In this document: piece by piece, positions 17,894 through 25,768 of the stretch
Position numbering within the stretch: the stretch's first letter is position 1
Layout of the letters: each line of letters starts with the position of its first letter
Assembly: GCF_018383905.1 (NCBI RefSeq)
Contig: NZ_JAGYWA010000006.1
Coordinates: 389,634-453,633 of the forward strand
Reading direction: 5' to 3'
Source of the DNA: Flavobacterium branchiicola
GTDB taxonomy: Bacteria; Bacteroidota; Bacteroidia; Flavobacteriales; Flavobacteriaceae
DNA: 64,000 nucleotides
Made by a program: the position numbers and the translations under genes
The notes under the pieces: generated by a model
What the model saw: the letters and a program-made list of their open reading frames with translations, nothing else
Told to the model about the DNA's origin: nothing
Databases searched by the model: none

Positions 17894-19187
17894 ATTTAAC
17901 AATTCCCGCCTTATAAGTCGCAATAGCACGATCTCTGGCAAAAGCATGATCGACCATTGGTTCATTGTAACCCAGATCAAATTCTGGAATCCATTTGCGG
18001 ATGTATTCTCCCTTTTCGTCAAATTTCTTTTGTTGAATTTCCGGATTAAAAACCCTGAAGTAAGGTGCAGCATCGCAGCCTGTTCCTGCTGCCCATTGCC
18101 AGTTTCCAACGTTTGAAGCAAGTTCAAAATCCAGTAATTTTTCGGCAAAATATGCTTCGCCCCATTGCCAGTTGATTAATAAATGTTTGCATAAAAAACT
18201 GGCTACAACCATACGAACACGATTGTGCATATATCCGGTTTCATTAAGTTGGCGCATTCCGGCATCGACCATTGGATATCCGGTTGTTCCGGAACACCAG
18301 CGTTTAAAATCTTCTTCGTTATTACGCCACTGAATTCCGTCATAAGCCGATTTGAAATTGTGATTGACGCAATTCGGGAAACTAAACAGAATCTGAATAA
18401 AGAATTCTCTCCAGATTAATTCGCTCAGGAAAGTCTGATTTTTGCGATTTGCCCAGTTTACCAGTTTGCGAATACTTACAGTTCCAAAACGCAAATGAGG
18501 AGAAAGATAAGAGGTGCTGTCCAGAGCAGGAAAATCTCTTGTTTCTTTATAATGACCAATTTGTGTTAAGTTATGTGGCTGTACTTTAATTGTACTTTTT
18601 TCAAAACCAATTTGAGCTAAGTCCGGAAACTTAAACTGTTTTTTTGCAAAATTCGATTGTAATGAAACTGAATCATATTCGGGAGCTGCGCCTGAAATGT
18701 GATATTTCTCTAACCACTTATTTTTGTACGGCGTGTAAACCGTATACGGAAGTCCGTCGGCTTTTGTGATTTCTTTTTCTTCAAAGACTACGTGATCTTT
18801 AAAAGAGAAAGATTCGATATTATTTTCTTTTAATAAACCAGAAATTAAAAGATCACGTTTGATTGCGAAAGGTTCGTAATCTTTATTGAAGAAAACGTTT
18901 TGAATGTCAAATTCTTCAATTAGTGATTTCCAGACTTCTTTTGTTTTTCCCTTTTTGATTAAAACAGAAGATCCTAAAGCATTTAATTGAGTGTTTATTT
19001 TGTCAAGAGAATTATAGATAAAAGTGACACGCGCATCATTTTTGGGAAGATTATCCAGAATATCTTCATCAAAAATAAATAGCGGAATTACAGGAAAATC
19101 AGATTGCAAGGCATGAAATAATCCGGTATTATCTTCTAACCGTAAATCGCGTCTGAACCAGAAAAGGGTAACTTTTTGTCTTGTCAT
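17892..19187 (-). CDS. phr: deoxyribodipyrimidine photolyase (class I cryptochrome/photolyase family)
   Basis: 431 residues from the ATG at 19187 (MTRQKVTLFWFRRDLRLEDN). A GTG eight codons upstream lies inside a repeat and is unlikely. The N-terminal antenna-binding Rossmann domain covers about 1-130, and the helical FAD domain about 200-430. The latter has TGYPMVDAGMRQLNETGYMH, HNRVRMVVASFLCKHLLINW and LASNVGNWQWAAGTGCDAAP, which contain FAD contacts and the electron-transfer Trp residues. It repairs cyclobutane pyrimidine dimers with blue light. It ends the light-related block with the crt genes and the CarH-like regulator, all on the minus strand. Confidence 0.93.
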   Translation of the reverse strand: MTRQKVTLFWFRRDLRLEDNTGLFHALQSDFPVIPLFIFDEDILDNLPKNDARVTFIYNSLDKINTQLNALGSSVLIKKGKTKEVWKSLIEEFDIQNVFFNKDYEPFAIKRDLLISGLLKENNIESFSFKDHVVFEEKEITKADGLPYTVYTPYKNKWLEKYHISGAAPEYDSVSLQSNFAKKQFKFPDLAQIGFEKSTIKVQPHNLTQIGHYKETRDFPALDSTSYLSPHLRFGTVSIRKLVNWANRKNQTFLSELIWREFFIQILFSFPNCVNHNFKSAYDGIQWRNNEEDFKRWCSGTTGYPMVDAGMRQLNETGYMHNRVRMVVASFLCKHLLINWQWGEAYFAEKLLDFELASNVGNWQWAAGTGCDAAPYFRVFNPEIQQKKFDEKGEYIRKWIPEFDLGYNEPMVDHAFARDRAIATYKAGIVK

Positions 19188-19202
19188 TATTGTATATGAT
19201 TT

Positions 19203-19343
19203 TTTAAACACATAGAAACATAGATTTTATTTTCCTAAAAAGTGTTTGGAAAGAAACTAGTTTCTAACACATAGCTATGTGCATTGATGTAAGTGAAACG
19301 CTTTTTTTTCTCAATCTGAATTCTATGATTCTATGTGTTTAAT
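19203..19343. repeat. palindromic element family A, copy 2
   Basis: Terminal repeats TTTAAACACATAGAAACATAG (left) and ATTCTATGTGTTTAA (right), with the internal CACATAGCTATGTGC palindrome. It occupies the spacer upstream of the photolyase gene, so it may lie in its 5' untranslated region. Confidence 0.78.
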
Positions 19344-19344
19344 T

Positions 19345-19405
19345 TTTTTGCCACAGATTAAAGGATTTGAAATGATTTTTTTTAAATCTTTGTTAATCTG
19401 TGAAG
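19345..19405. repeat. imperfect family B inverted repeat
   Basis: TTTTTTGCCACAGATTAAAGG faces GTTAATCTGTGAAG across about 40 bases. The arms are the diverged version of the perfect 18-bp arms at 38048-38118. It abuts family A copy 2, the same A-next-to-B arrangement as near 12212-12405. Confidence 0.65.
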
Positions 19406-19412
19406 TTTGTGT

Positions 19413-19880
19413 TTACTTTTTAGAATTAAATAATTCTTCAATTTTACTGTATCGGTAATCGAAAATGCTTTTCAGTTTGTTTTTTACGATTAATCGGTTC
19501 ATTATTTGGCCTAAAATTCCTAATGGCAAGGCATAATGAACGATGTCTGTCATCTTTGTTTTTCCATCTTCTGTCGGTTCAAAAAAATGCTTATGATGCC
19601 ATAATTTGTAAGGACCAAATTGCTGAATGTCTACAAAATACTCATTTTCTTTACAAACTGTAATTTCTGTAACCCATGAAGTTTTGATTCCCAGAAGCGG
19701 TTTTAAAGTATAAGTTATAAGCTGACCCTGGTACATACGTTTATGATCAAAATCCTGAATTTCAAAACTCATATTATCAGGCGTTATGGTTTGAAGATTC
19801 TTTGGACTGGAGAAAAAATCCCAGCAATCTTCAACGCTTGAGTTTATATATTGTACGGTTTCTATTTTGTATAATTTCAT
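19413..19880 (-). CDS. SRPBCC-fold protein (START-like)
   Basis: 155 residues with a single SRPBCC ligand-binding fold: YINSSVEDCWDFFSSPKNLQ at the start, a central DHKRMYQGQLITYTLKPLLG, WVTEITVCKENEYFVDIQQF, and WHHKHFFEPTEDGKTKMTDI leading to a C-terminal helix. Homologues are often named cell-division inhibitors without evidence. It sits between crtZ and phr on the same strand. Proteins of this type recur in Bacteroidota carotenoid/photolyase clusters, so a lipid-related role in the same response is an inference. Confidence 0.82.
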   Translation of the reverse strand: MKLYKIETVQYINSSVEDCWDFFSSPKNLQTITPDNMSFEIQDFDHKRMYQGQLITYTLKPLLGIKTSWVTEITVCKENEYFVDIQQFGPYKLWHHKHFFEPTEDGKTKMTDIVHYALPLGILGQIMNRLIVKNKLKSIFDYRYSKIEELFNSKK

Positions 19881-19924
19881 TTTCTTGCTAATTCAATTGT
19901 TACAAATGCTTCTTGAAAACGTGA

Positions 19925-20030
19925 GCGTTAGGGATTGAAGTGGAGCTCTTTTTATGACTGGTTTTTTTGCCAGTTATAAAAAAGCGGGAACGAAAAGCCC
20001 GGTCCGCCGCTGCGGAAACGCCCAATATAT
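19925..20030. repeat. dispersed intergenic element family E, copy 1
   Basis: Starts GCGTTAGGGATTGAAG and ends GGAAACGCCCAATAT. Within it, TTATGACTGG and CCAGTTATAA form a hairpin around a T7 loop. A second copy with the same ends is at 39618-39710. It fills the crtZ / SRPBCC junction. Confidence 0.72.
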
Positions 20031-20031
20031 T

Positions 20032-20472
20032 TTAAATTTTATAGTACTTAAATGGTACAAACAACATTCCGAAACATTCTCCTTTTTCTTTATTGAGGTG
20101 TTTGTGGTGAATTTTATGTGCTTTTCTGAGTCCGATGAGGTATTTGTTTTTAGTGTTTTTAAACCATTTAAAACGCTGATGAATTAAAACATCGTGAACT
20201 AAAAAGTAGCAAGCACCATACAAGGTAACTCCGCATGCAATAAAAAATAAATAGTTAAAGCCGCCTTCAACACCAAAATAAAATAAGAGAATGCTGGGAA
20301 TCGCAAAAATGACAAAGAAAATGTCGTTGCGCTCAAATGGATGTTCATATTTTGGCTGATGATGATCTGAATGAAAGTACCACATAAAACCGTGCATGAC
20401 ATATTTATGTGTAAGCCAGGTTACACATTCCATGAACAGAAAAACGCTTAAAAAGATTAAAAAAGAAATCAT
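20032..20472 (-). CDS. crtZ: beta-carotene hydroxylase (fatty-acid-hydroxylase superfamily)
   Basis: 146 residues, membrane protein with helices near 2-18, 52-70 and 75-92. The eight-His di-iron motif set is present: HKYVMH (23-28), HSDHH (34-38), HDVLIH (98-103) and HKIHH (123-127). This is the arrangement of CrtZ, which adds 3-hydroxyl groups to beta-carotene to give zeaxanthin, the usual yellow pigment of flavobacteria. No lycopene cyclase is encoded in this window, so that step must be elsewhere. It lies downstream of crtI-crtB, with a hairpin element between. Confidence 0.93.
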   Translation of the reverse strand: MISFLIFLSVFLFMECVTWLTHKYVMHGFMWYFHSDHHQPKYEHPFERNDIFFVIFAIPSILLFYFGVEGGFNYLFFIACGVTLYGACYFLVHDVLIHQRFKWFKNTKNKYLIGLRKAHKIHHKHLNKEKGECFGMLFVPFKYYKI

Positions 20473-20522
20473 TTTTATGAATTATTAAAAGTATTGTTTT
20501 AATTGTTTTGAGTTCTCCATCT

Positions 20523-20624
20523 TGTCATTTCGACGAAGGAGAAATCTTCGTTGCTATATCGTCAAAGATTGTCCCTTATGATTGCGGAGTTACTCGTGAA
20601 GATTTCTCCTTCGTCGAAATGACA
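20523..20624. repeat. palindromic element family C (102 bp, perfect 27-bp arms)
   Basis: Arms at 20523-20549 and 20598-20624 are perfect reverse complements of each other. The left arm starts TGTCATTTCGACGAAGG and the right ends CCTTCGTCGAAATGACA. The 48-bp loop is unremarkable. It sits between crtB and crtZ. Confidence 0.88.
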
Positions 20625-20652
20625 AACTGTTGGCATAAAAGAATAACAGTGA

Positions 20653-21492
20653 TTATACTAATTTTAGTTTATAAGTCACAAAAGATTGCGCTAAAAGACC
20701 TGCTTTTGTATAATTGGAAACCCTGATTCTGGAATTTCCAATTTCGTGATACGGAGTGTTTTTTAGTTTTTGAAGCAATTTTTTATAATAAACGTAGGCA
20801 GTGTAAACTCCAAATTTGGCTTCAATTGGTAATTTTACAATTCCCTGATAGGCGACTCTGAAATCTTCTTCAATTTCTTCGATTATTTGTGTTTTTGAAT
20901 CTTCGGTAAAATTGTTGAGGTTAATACCTGGAAAATAAGTTCGGTTTAATATTAGATTATCGTCTTTTAAATCCCTTAGGAAATTTACTTTCTGAAAAGC
21001 AGATCCCAAACGCATAGCCTCATATTTGAGTTGTTCGTATTTATGTTCTTTTCCGGTCACAAAAACTTTAAGGCACATTAATCCCACAACATCTGCAGAA
21101 CCATAAATATACTCTTCGTATTCTGTTTGTGTATTATAAGTTGATTTTATTAGATCGAGTTTCATGCTTTTTAAAAATGCCTGAATCAGATCATCAGTAA
21201 TATTATACTTTTTGACCGTATGCTGAAAAGAATTTAAAATAGGATTTAAGCTAATTCCTAGTTCCATTGCTTTGTAATATTCTTTTTCGAAATCGGTGAT
21301 GAGATATTCTCTTTCATAATCATGAAATGAATCTACAATTTCATCGGCAAAGCGCACAAAACCGTAAATACTATAAATAGCATCGCGAATACTTGGTGAC
21401 AGCATTTTGACTGCCAGTGAGAATGAAGTACTGTACTTTTGAGTAACCAGTTTACTGCATTTGAAAGAGACGGTATCAAATAGTGATTTCAT
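20653..21492 (-). CDS. crtB: 15-cis-phytoene synthase
   Basis: 279 residues of the squalene/phytoene synthase family. The first Asp-rich motif is YGFVRFADEIVDSFHD (about 43-58) and the second is KVNFLRDLKDD (about 168-178), which bind the diphosphate-magnesium of geranylgeranyl diphosphate. YSTSFSLAVKML at the N-terminus and the GSADVVGLM segment are also conserved. It condenses two GGPP to phytoene. The ATG is 3 bases after the crtI stop, so it is translated as an operon with crtI. Confidence 0.95.
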   Translation of the reverse strand: MKSLFDTVSFKCSKLVTQKYSTSFSLAVKMLSPSIRDAIYSIYGFVRFADEIVDSFHDYEREYLITDFEKEYYKAMELGISLNPILNSFQHTVKKYNITDDLIQAFLKSMKLDLIKSTYNTQTEYEEYIYGSADVVGLMCLKVFVTGKEHKYEQLKYEAMRLGSAFQKVNFLRDLKDDNLILNRTYFPGINLNNFTEDSKTQIIEEIEEDFRVAYQGIVKLPIEAKFGVYTAYVYYKKLLQKLKNTPYHEIGNSRIRVSNYTKAGLLAQSFVTYKLKLV

Positions 21493-21495
21493 TTT

Positions 21496-22962
21496 TTAAG
21501 ATCTAAAAGATTTTTGAATTAATTCAGCTACTAGTTTTCCCGAGATTAAAGCAGGCGGAACACCTGGACCAGGAACCGTTAATTGTCCTGTAAAATATAA
21601 GTTACGTACTTTTTTACTTTTTAGTTTTGGTCGTAAAAAGGCAGTTTGCAATAAAGTATTTGCCATTCCATAGGCATTTCCTTTGTAGGCATTATAATCT
21701 GCTACAAAGTCGTTTTTGCAGAATGACTTTTTAAATATAATGTTATTTTTAATTTTTTGCTGTGTAAGTTCTTCAAAGCGAGTAATTATCTTTTCGAAGT
21801 ATTCTTCCCGTAATTCTTCATTATCTTTAATTCCTGGCGCAAGCGGAATAAGAAAGAAACCACTTTCCATTCCGTCCGGTGCTGCTGTCAAATCTGTTTT
21901 AGACGGAAAATTGGCATAGAATAATGGAGCATCAGGCCATTTTGGATTGTCATAAATATCTCTGGCATGTTGATTGAAATCGGTATCAAAAAATAGAGCG
22001 TGATGCGAAATGTTTTCAATTTTCTTGTTGAAGCCAATAAAAAACAGGAGGGAGGAAGGTGCGAAAACGCGACTTTCCCAGTATTTTTCAGAATATTGAC
22101 GATGTTCTTTTTCCAGTAAAGTTTCAGAATGATGATAATCGGCACTGCTTAAAACGATATCGGATTTTACAATTTCTCCGTTTACCATAATTCCGGTTGC
22201 GGTTTTGTTTTCGACTATAATTTTATCAACGGAAGAATTGGTTTTAATAGTTACGCCAAGTTCTTTAGCTAAATTTTCAATTCCGAGAATCACATCAAAC
22301 ATACCTGTTTTTGGATGCCAGGTTCCTAAACCGAAATCGGCGTAATTCATAAAATTGTAAAATGAAGGTGTTTTAGATGGTTTTGCACCCAGAAACAAAA
22401 CGGGAAATTCTAAGATTTGAACCAGTCTTTCGTTTTTAAATTTTAATCGAATATCGTTGCTTACATTACCCAAAAACTGATTTAGTTTTAATGCCGTTTT
22501 TGGTGTAATAAGCTCCAGAGGAGAAACTCCGGGACGATAGACTAAATCTTTAATTGCAATATCATAATTGCTTTTTGCCTGATTAATGAATTTTTGAAGT
22601 TCTTTTCCGCTTCCTTTTTCAATAGTTTCGAAAGTAGCTTTTATATCTTCTAAATTATCATAAATACTAATGAAATCATTAATACCAAAATAAACCCGAT
22701 AAGCAGGATTTAGTTTTATTAGTTCATAATAATCAGAAGATTTTTTACTAAAATCATGAAAGAAACGCTCAAAAACGTCGGGCATCCAGTACCAGCTAGG
22801 CCCCATGTCAAAGGTAAAGCCGCTTTCTTTAAATTGTCGGGCACGCCCACCAATGGTTTTGTTTTTTTCATAAAGAGTTACGGTGTTTCCTTGTTTGGCA
22901 AGATAACACGCAGCGGCTAATGCAGAAAAGCCTGATCCTATTATGCTAATCGTTTTTCTCAT
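21496..22962 (-). CDS. crtI: phytoene desaturase
   Basis: 488 residues, FAD-dependent CrtI. The N-terminal dinucleotide motif is ISIIGSGFSALAAACYLAK, with the acidic LYEKN at the end of the second strand and GGRARQF next. The C-terminal bacterial-type desaturase signature is LYFTGQLTVPGPGVPPALIS. The enzyme introduces the double bonds that turn phytoene into lycopene. It is the first gene of the crtI-crtB unit and lies 36 bases from the end of the MerR/B12 regulator gene, in a spacer that carries a promoter and a candidate operator. Confidence 0.95.
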   Translation of the reverse strand: MRKTISIIGSGFSALAAACYLAKQGNTVTLYEKNKTIGGRARQFKESGFTFDMGPSWYWMPDVFERFFHDFSKKSSDYYELIKLNPAYRVYFGINDFISIYDNLEDIKATFETIEKGSGKELQKFINQAKSNYDIAIKDLVYRPGVSPLELITPKTALKLNQFLGNVSNDIRLKFKNERLVQILEFPVLFLGAKPSKTPSFYNFMNYADFGLGTWHPKTGMFDVILGIENLAKELGVTIKTNSSVDKIIVENKTATGIMVNGEIVKSDIVLSSADYHHSETLLEKEHRQYSEKYWESRVFAPSSLLFFIGFNKKIENISHHALFFDTDFNQHARDIYDNPKWPDAPLFYANFPSKTDLTAAPDGMESGFFLIPLAPGIKDNEELREEYFEKIITRFEELTQQKIKNNIIFKKSFCKNDFVADYNAYKGNAYGMANTLLQTAFLRPKLKSKKVRNLYFTGQLTVPGPGVPPALISGKLVAELIQKSFRS

Positions 22963-22993
22963 TTGTTTAACAAATGTACAAAAACTTTAAACA
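22962..22993 (-). promoter_or_regulatory. crtI promoter with candidate CarH-type operator
   Basis: On the minus strand TACATTTG (22971-22978) matches the Bacteroidota -7 box, eight bases before the crtI ATG. Overlapping it are three hexamers spaced exactly 11 bases: TTTAAA (22986-22991), TGTACA (22975-22980) and TAAACA (22964-22969). The middle one fits, and the outer two nearly fit, the TnTACA core I recall for CarH 11-bp direct repeats. A 17-bp palindrome CATTTGTTTAACAAATG also spans 22960-22976. Binding is inferred. Confidence 0.5.
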
Positions 22994-22998
22994 AAATA

Positions 22999-23898
22999 TT
23001 AAATATGATCGATAGTTTCGTCCATAGAATTGAAAATATGAATTCTATCTGGCAGGTTAGTCTGGTCAATATGTTCTACCATATTACCCATAAGCCATAT
23101 TTCATTGTTTTTTTGTAACAATTTCTGTCCCATTGATTTAATATACTGATTAATCACATTTCTGTCCGGTTGAACTGTCATGAATGAAACGAAAGTGATA
23201 TTCTCAAAATGGCGTGTAAGATCCTGCAAGTTTTCAATTGGCATGCTTTCGCCTAAATAAATGGTTTTGTAACCTTGAGATAAAATTTCATATTGCAAAT
23301 AGAGAAGACCTATTTGATGAATTTCATTTAAAGGCAATGAAAGTACAAAAATTTTATCGGTTTTTATCGGTTTTAAGATTTGAAGGCTCTCCGTATAAAT
23401 CAGAATCTTTTGTTTGATCAAATGACTCATGAAATGCTCATTTGCGGGAGTAATGGTTTCAGATTGCCATAACACTCCAAGTTCCTTCAATAACGGAAGA
23501 AAGTTATCTCTGAAAACTTCTTTGAAATTTTTTTCAGAAATAAGCCAGTCAAAAGTATTGAAGAATAATTCCTGATCAAAATTCATCATAGCCATTTTAA
23601 ATGAAGTAATGGCGTAGTTTTGCGAATTTTTCTTAGAAGTAATTTCACGCACCAGTTGCGGAATCTTTTCCTCAGGATAGGTGGCTATTTTAGAGATCTT
23701 ATAACCATATTCATGAAGTAATGTAATATTAAGAAGCTTCTGCAAATTTTGCAAATTATAAAGCCTGATATTAGTATCAGTTCGCATTGGTTCAAGAATA
23801 TTGTATCTCTTTTCCCAAATTCTTATTGTATGTGCTTTTATTCCAGATAAGTTTTCAAGATCTTTAATGCTGAAAACAGTTTTAATATTGTTCATCAT
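22999..23898 (-). CDS. MerR-family regulator with B12-binding domain, CarH/LitR-like
   Basis: 299 residues. The N-terminal MerR helix-turn-helix (8-75) has FSIKDLENLSGIKAHTIRIW, then EKRYNILEP. The helical cap (about 100-175) has W144 followed by nine residues and EH (154-155), the Wx9EH signature of CarH-type photoreceptors. The cobalamin-binding fold has NEIHQIG (191-197), matching ExHxxG with the lower-ligand His, and YLGESMP. The residue after the Trp is Gln, whereas I recall a His there in Thermus CarH. It lies directly upstream of crtI. Probable dark-state repressor of pigment genes; light response is inferred. Confidence 0.87.
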   Translation of the reverse strand: MMNNIKTVFSIKDLENLSGIKAHTIRIWEKRYNILEPMRTDTNIRLYNLQNLQKLLNITLLHEYGYKISKIATYPEEKIPQLVREITSKKNSQNYAITSFKMAMMNFDQELFFNTFDWLISEKNFKEVFRDNFLPLLKELGVLWQSETITPANEHFMSHLIKQKILIYTESLQILKPIKTDKIFVLSLPLNEIHQIGLLYLQYEILSQGYKTIYLGESMPIENLQDLTRHFENITFVSFMTVQPDRNVINQYIKSMGQKLLQKNNEIWLMGNMVEHIDQTNLPDRIHIFNSMDETIDHI

Positions 23899-24001
23899 TT
23901 TTCATAAATTGGCAAACAAAAATAGAACAAAATCTGAGAAAACAGGTATAACTTGATCAAAATGATCGATTTTTGAAGCATTATAGTATCAAAATAGTAT
24001 A

Positions 24002-24964
24002 TTATTCGAACATGATAGTATCATAATGGTCTAGTTTGTCTAAATGCAAGATTGTTTTTGAGCCATCTTTACTGCGATTATACATGGTTTGAAATTTGGC
24101 ACCGTAAATAATTTCATTAAATGTATAGGAAGTTCTGGCCGCAACCGTGTTACTAAACATATCATCAAATGTGGTGATGAAGACTAAAATTTCGCCATGT
24201 ATTTTTTTGAAATCCTCTTCTGTAAAATTATATAAGGGACTGCTTTTGGTGATAGGGTGAACTAATGTCCAGCTTAACGAAAGTGCATTTATGCGATCTA
24301 ACTCGAGTTCCAGACTGTAGAATTTGTTGGTTCGTTCTCCGTTTTCTTCAACACTCATTCCTAAAGTGATCTTTGCAGTTGCATCTGTAAAATTGGTGTT
24401 TTTAAAAGGAACAAGTCTAATCATCAGTCCTTTGTTTTCTCCGTAAGGAGAAATCAGGGCGTGATGTGAGAATTTTAAAAAGGCAGTTGGCTTACTGAAT
24501 CTTCCAAAGAAAAGTCCGGTTGCAATAGCAAAGCTTAGTAAACCAATCAAAGCTTCGGCGGCAGACAAAGCACTCGTTAAAAAACCTGTTGGACTTATAT
24601 GGCCGTATCCAACGGTTGTAAAGGTTTGAGCACTGAAAAAATAAGCTTGCCCAAATTGAGTGAGAACACTTTGCGATTGTGCAATTCCGTCGAGATGCTG
24701 AATTCCGATTGCGTAATAAGCAACAGCAAAAATAAAGTTGATTGCAATATAAAAAGTAAACAATATGAGCATGAATTTCCAATTGGGCATATCGATCATG
24801 GTATGATACCAGCTTATTCTGCGAAGTAAATTCATTCCTCGTTTTTCGATATTTGGAGTTCCGTTTTTATTTACAAATCTTCCACCGTAGCTATTGGCGT
24901 TAGATCCAAAACCGGAGTTTTTATCGGTTTCTGCAAAGTGGTTTAGTTTTTTTAAGAGCGCCAT
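24002..24964 (-). CDS. inward-rectifier potassium channel (KirBac type)
   Basis: 320 residues. A slide helix region (RRISWYHTMIDMPNW) precedes outer helix TM1 (about 64-84), the pore helix and the selectivity filter TFTTVGYGHISP (about 114-125), and inner helix TM2 (SALSAAEALIGLLSFAIATGL). The C-terminal half is the cytoplasmic immunoglobulin-like Kir domain (HALISPYGENKGLMIRLVPF ... LSLSWTLVHPI). The TVGYG filter indicates potassium selectivity. It is monocistronic between the regulator and a terminator. Confidence 0.93.
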   Translation of the reverse strand: MALLKKLNHFAETDKNSGFGSNANSYGGRFVNKNGTPNIEKRGMNLLRRISWYHTMIDMPNWKFMLILFTFYIAINFIFAVAYYAIGIQHLDGIAQSQSVLTQFGQAYFFSAQTFTTVGYGHISPTGFLTSALSAAEALIGLLSFAIATGLFFGRFSKPTAFLKFSHHALISPYGENKGLMIRLVPFKNTNFTDATAKITLGMSVEENGERTNKFYSLELELDRINALSLSWTLVHPITKSSPLYNFTEEDFKKIHGEILVFITTFDDMFSNTVAARTSYTFNEIIYGAKFQTMYNRSKDGSKTILHLDKLDHYDTIMFE

Positions 24965-25029
24965 ATTGGTTAATTTTCAAGCAAATGTATGAATATCTTT
25001 TATAGGATTACAACTTGTCTTTTAACAGA

Positions 25030-25069
25030 AAAAGCCATTTGTAAAATCAATTTACAAATGGCTTTTTTA
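25030..25069 (-). terminator. terminator after the TPR gene
   Basis: AAAAGCCATTTGTAAA pairs with TTTACAAATGGCTTTT around a short ATCAA loop, with A/T tracts on both sides. It lies just downstream of the TPR gene on the minus strand. Confidence 0.87.
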
Positions 25070-25085
25070 TGTTTTTTAACTGCAC

Positions 25086-25586
25086 TTATTTACAAAAAGT
25101 TGCTTTGTTTTTAATAGCACTTTGGCTGCCAAGTTCAACTGCTTTAGAGAAGTCTTTGCAGGCGTTTTTTTTGTCTCCATTCTTATTGTAAGCTAAACCT
25201 CTCAGATTGTAAGCGATATAATCTTTTGGATTTAAACCAAGAGAGGAAGTACAGTCTTCTATAGTTTCTTTAAAATTCATTAATTTGTAATTGACATTTG
25301 CTCTTCCGGTAAAGGCATCGGCATTCATGCTGTCTAATTCGATAGTTTTGCTAAAATCTGCCAAAGCTCCTTTTAAATCGTTAAGCTTTAGTTTGGCTAC
25401 GCCACGGTTTTGGTAAGCTTCAACAAATTTAGAATTCATGCTGATTGCTTTTGTATAATCGGCGATAGCGCCTTTGGTATTGCCTGCTTCGGCTTTTTTC
25501 ATGGCTTTGTCAAAATAGGCCGTTGCAGATTGTGCCCATGTAGAGCAAGTAATCATAATAAATGATACTAATAGTAGGTTTTTCAT
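25086..25586 (-). CDS. exported tetratricopeptide repeat protein
   Basis: 166 residues with a signal peptide (LLLVSFIMITCSTWAQ). The rest is about three to four TPR units, e.g. KAEAGNTKGAIADYTKAISM, AYQNRGVAKLKLNDLKGALA, and KGALADFSKTIEL with AFTGRANVNYKLMNFKETIE. The C-terminus has two Cys residues. It is likely a periplasmic adaptor. Single gene, with no partner suggested by the context. Confidence 0.87.
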   Translation of the reverse strand: MKNLLLVSFIMITCSTWAQSATAYFDKAMKKAEAGNTKGAIADYTKAISMNSKFVEAYQNRGVAKLKLNDLKGALADFSKTIELDSMNADAFTGRANVNYKLMNFKETIEDCTSSLGLNPKDYIAYNLRGLAYNKNGDKKNACKDFSKAVELGSQSAIKNKATFCK

Positions 25587-25768
25587 AAACTAATTTGGGA
25601 TTAGTGATTAATTATTTCCAAACGAATTTAGTAAAGTTTTGCTTTGTAGGAGAAGTTCTGTTGTAAAATTATTGTCATTATGGCCTAAATATTTTTAATG
25701 GAAAAATCACAAGAGAAAAAACAAATTGATATTGAGTGTTTTATACAAATATGTTGATTTTATAAATT

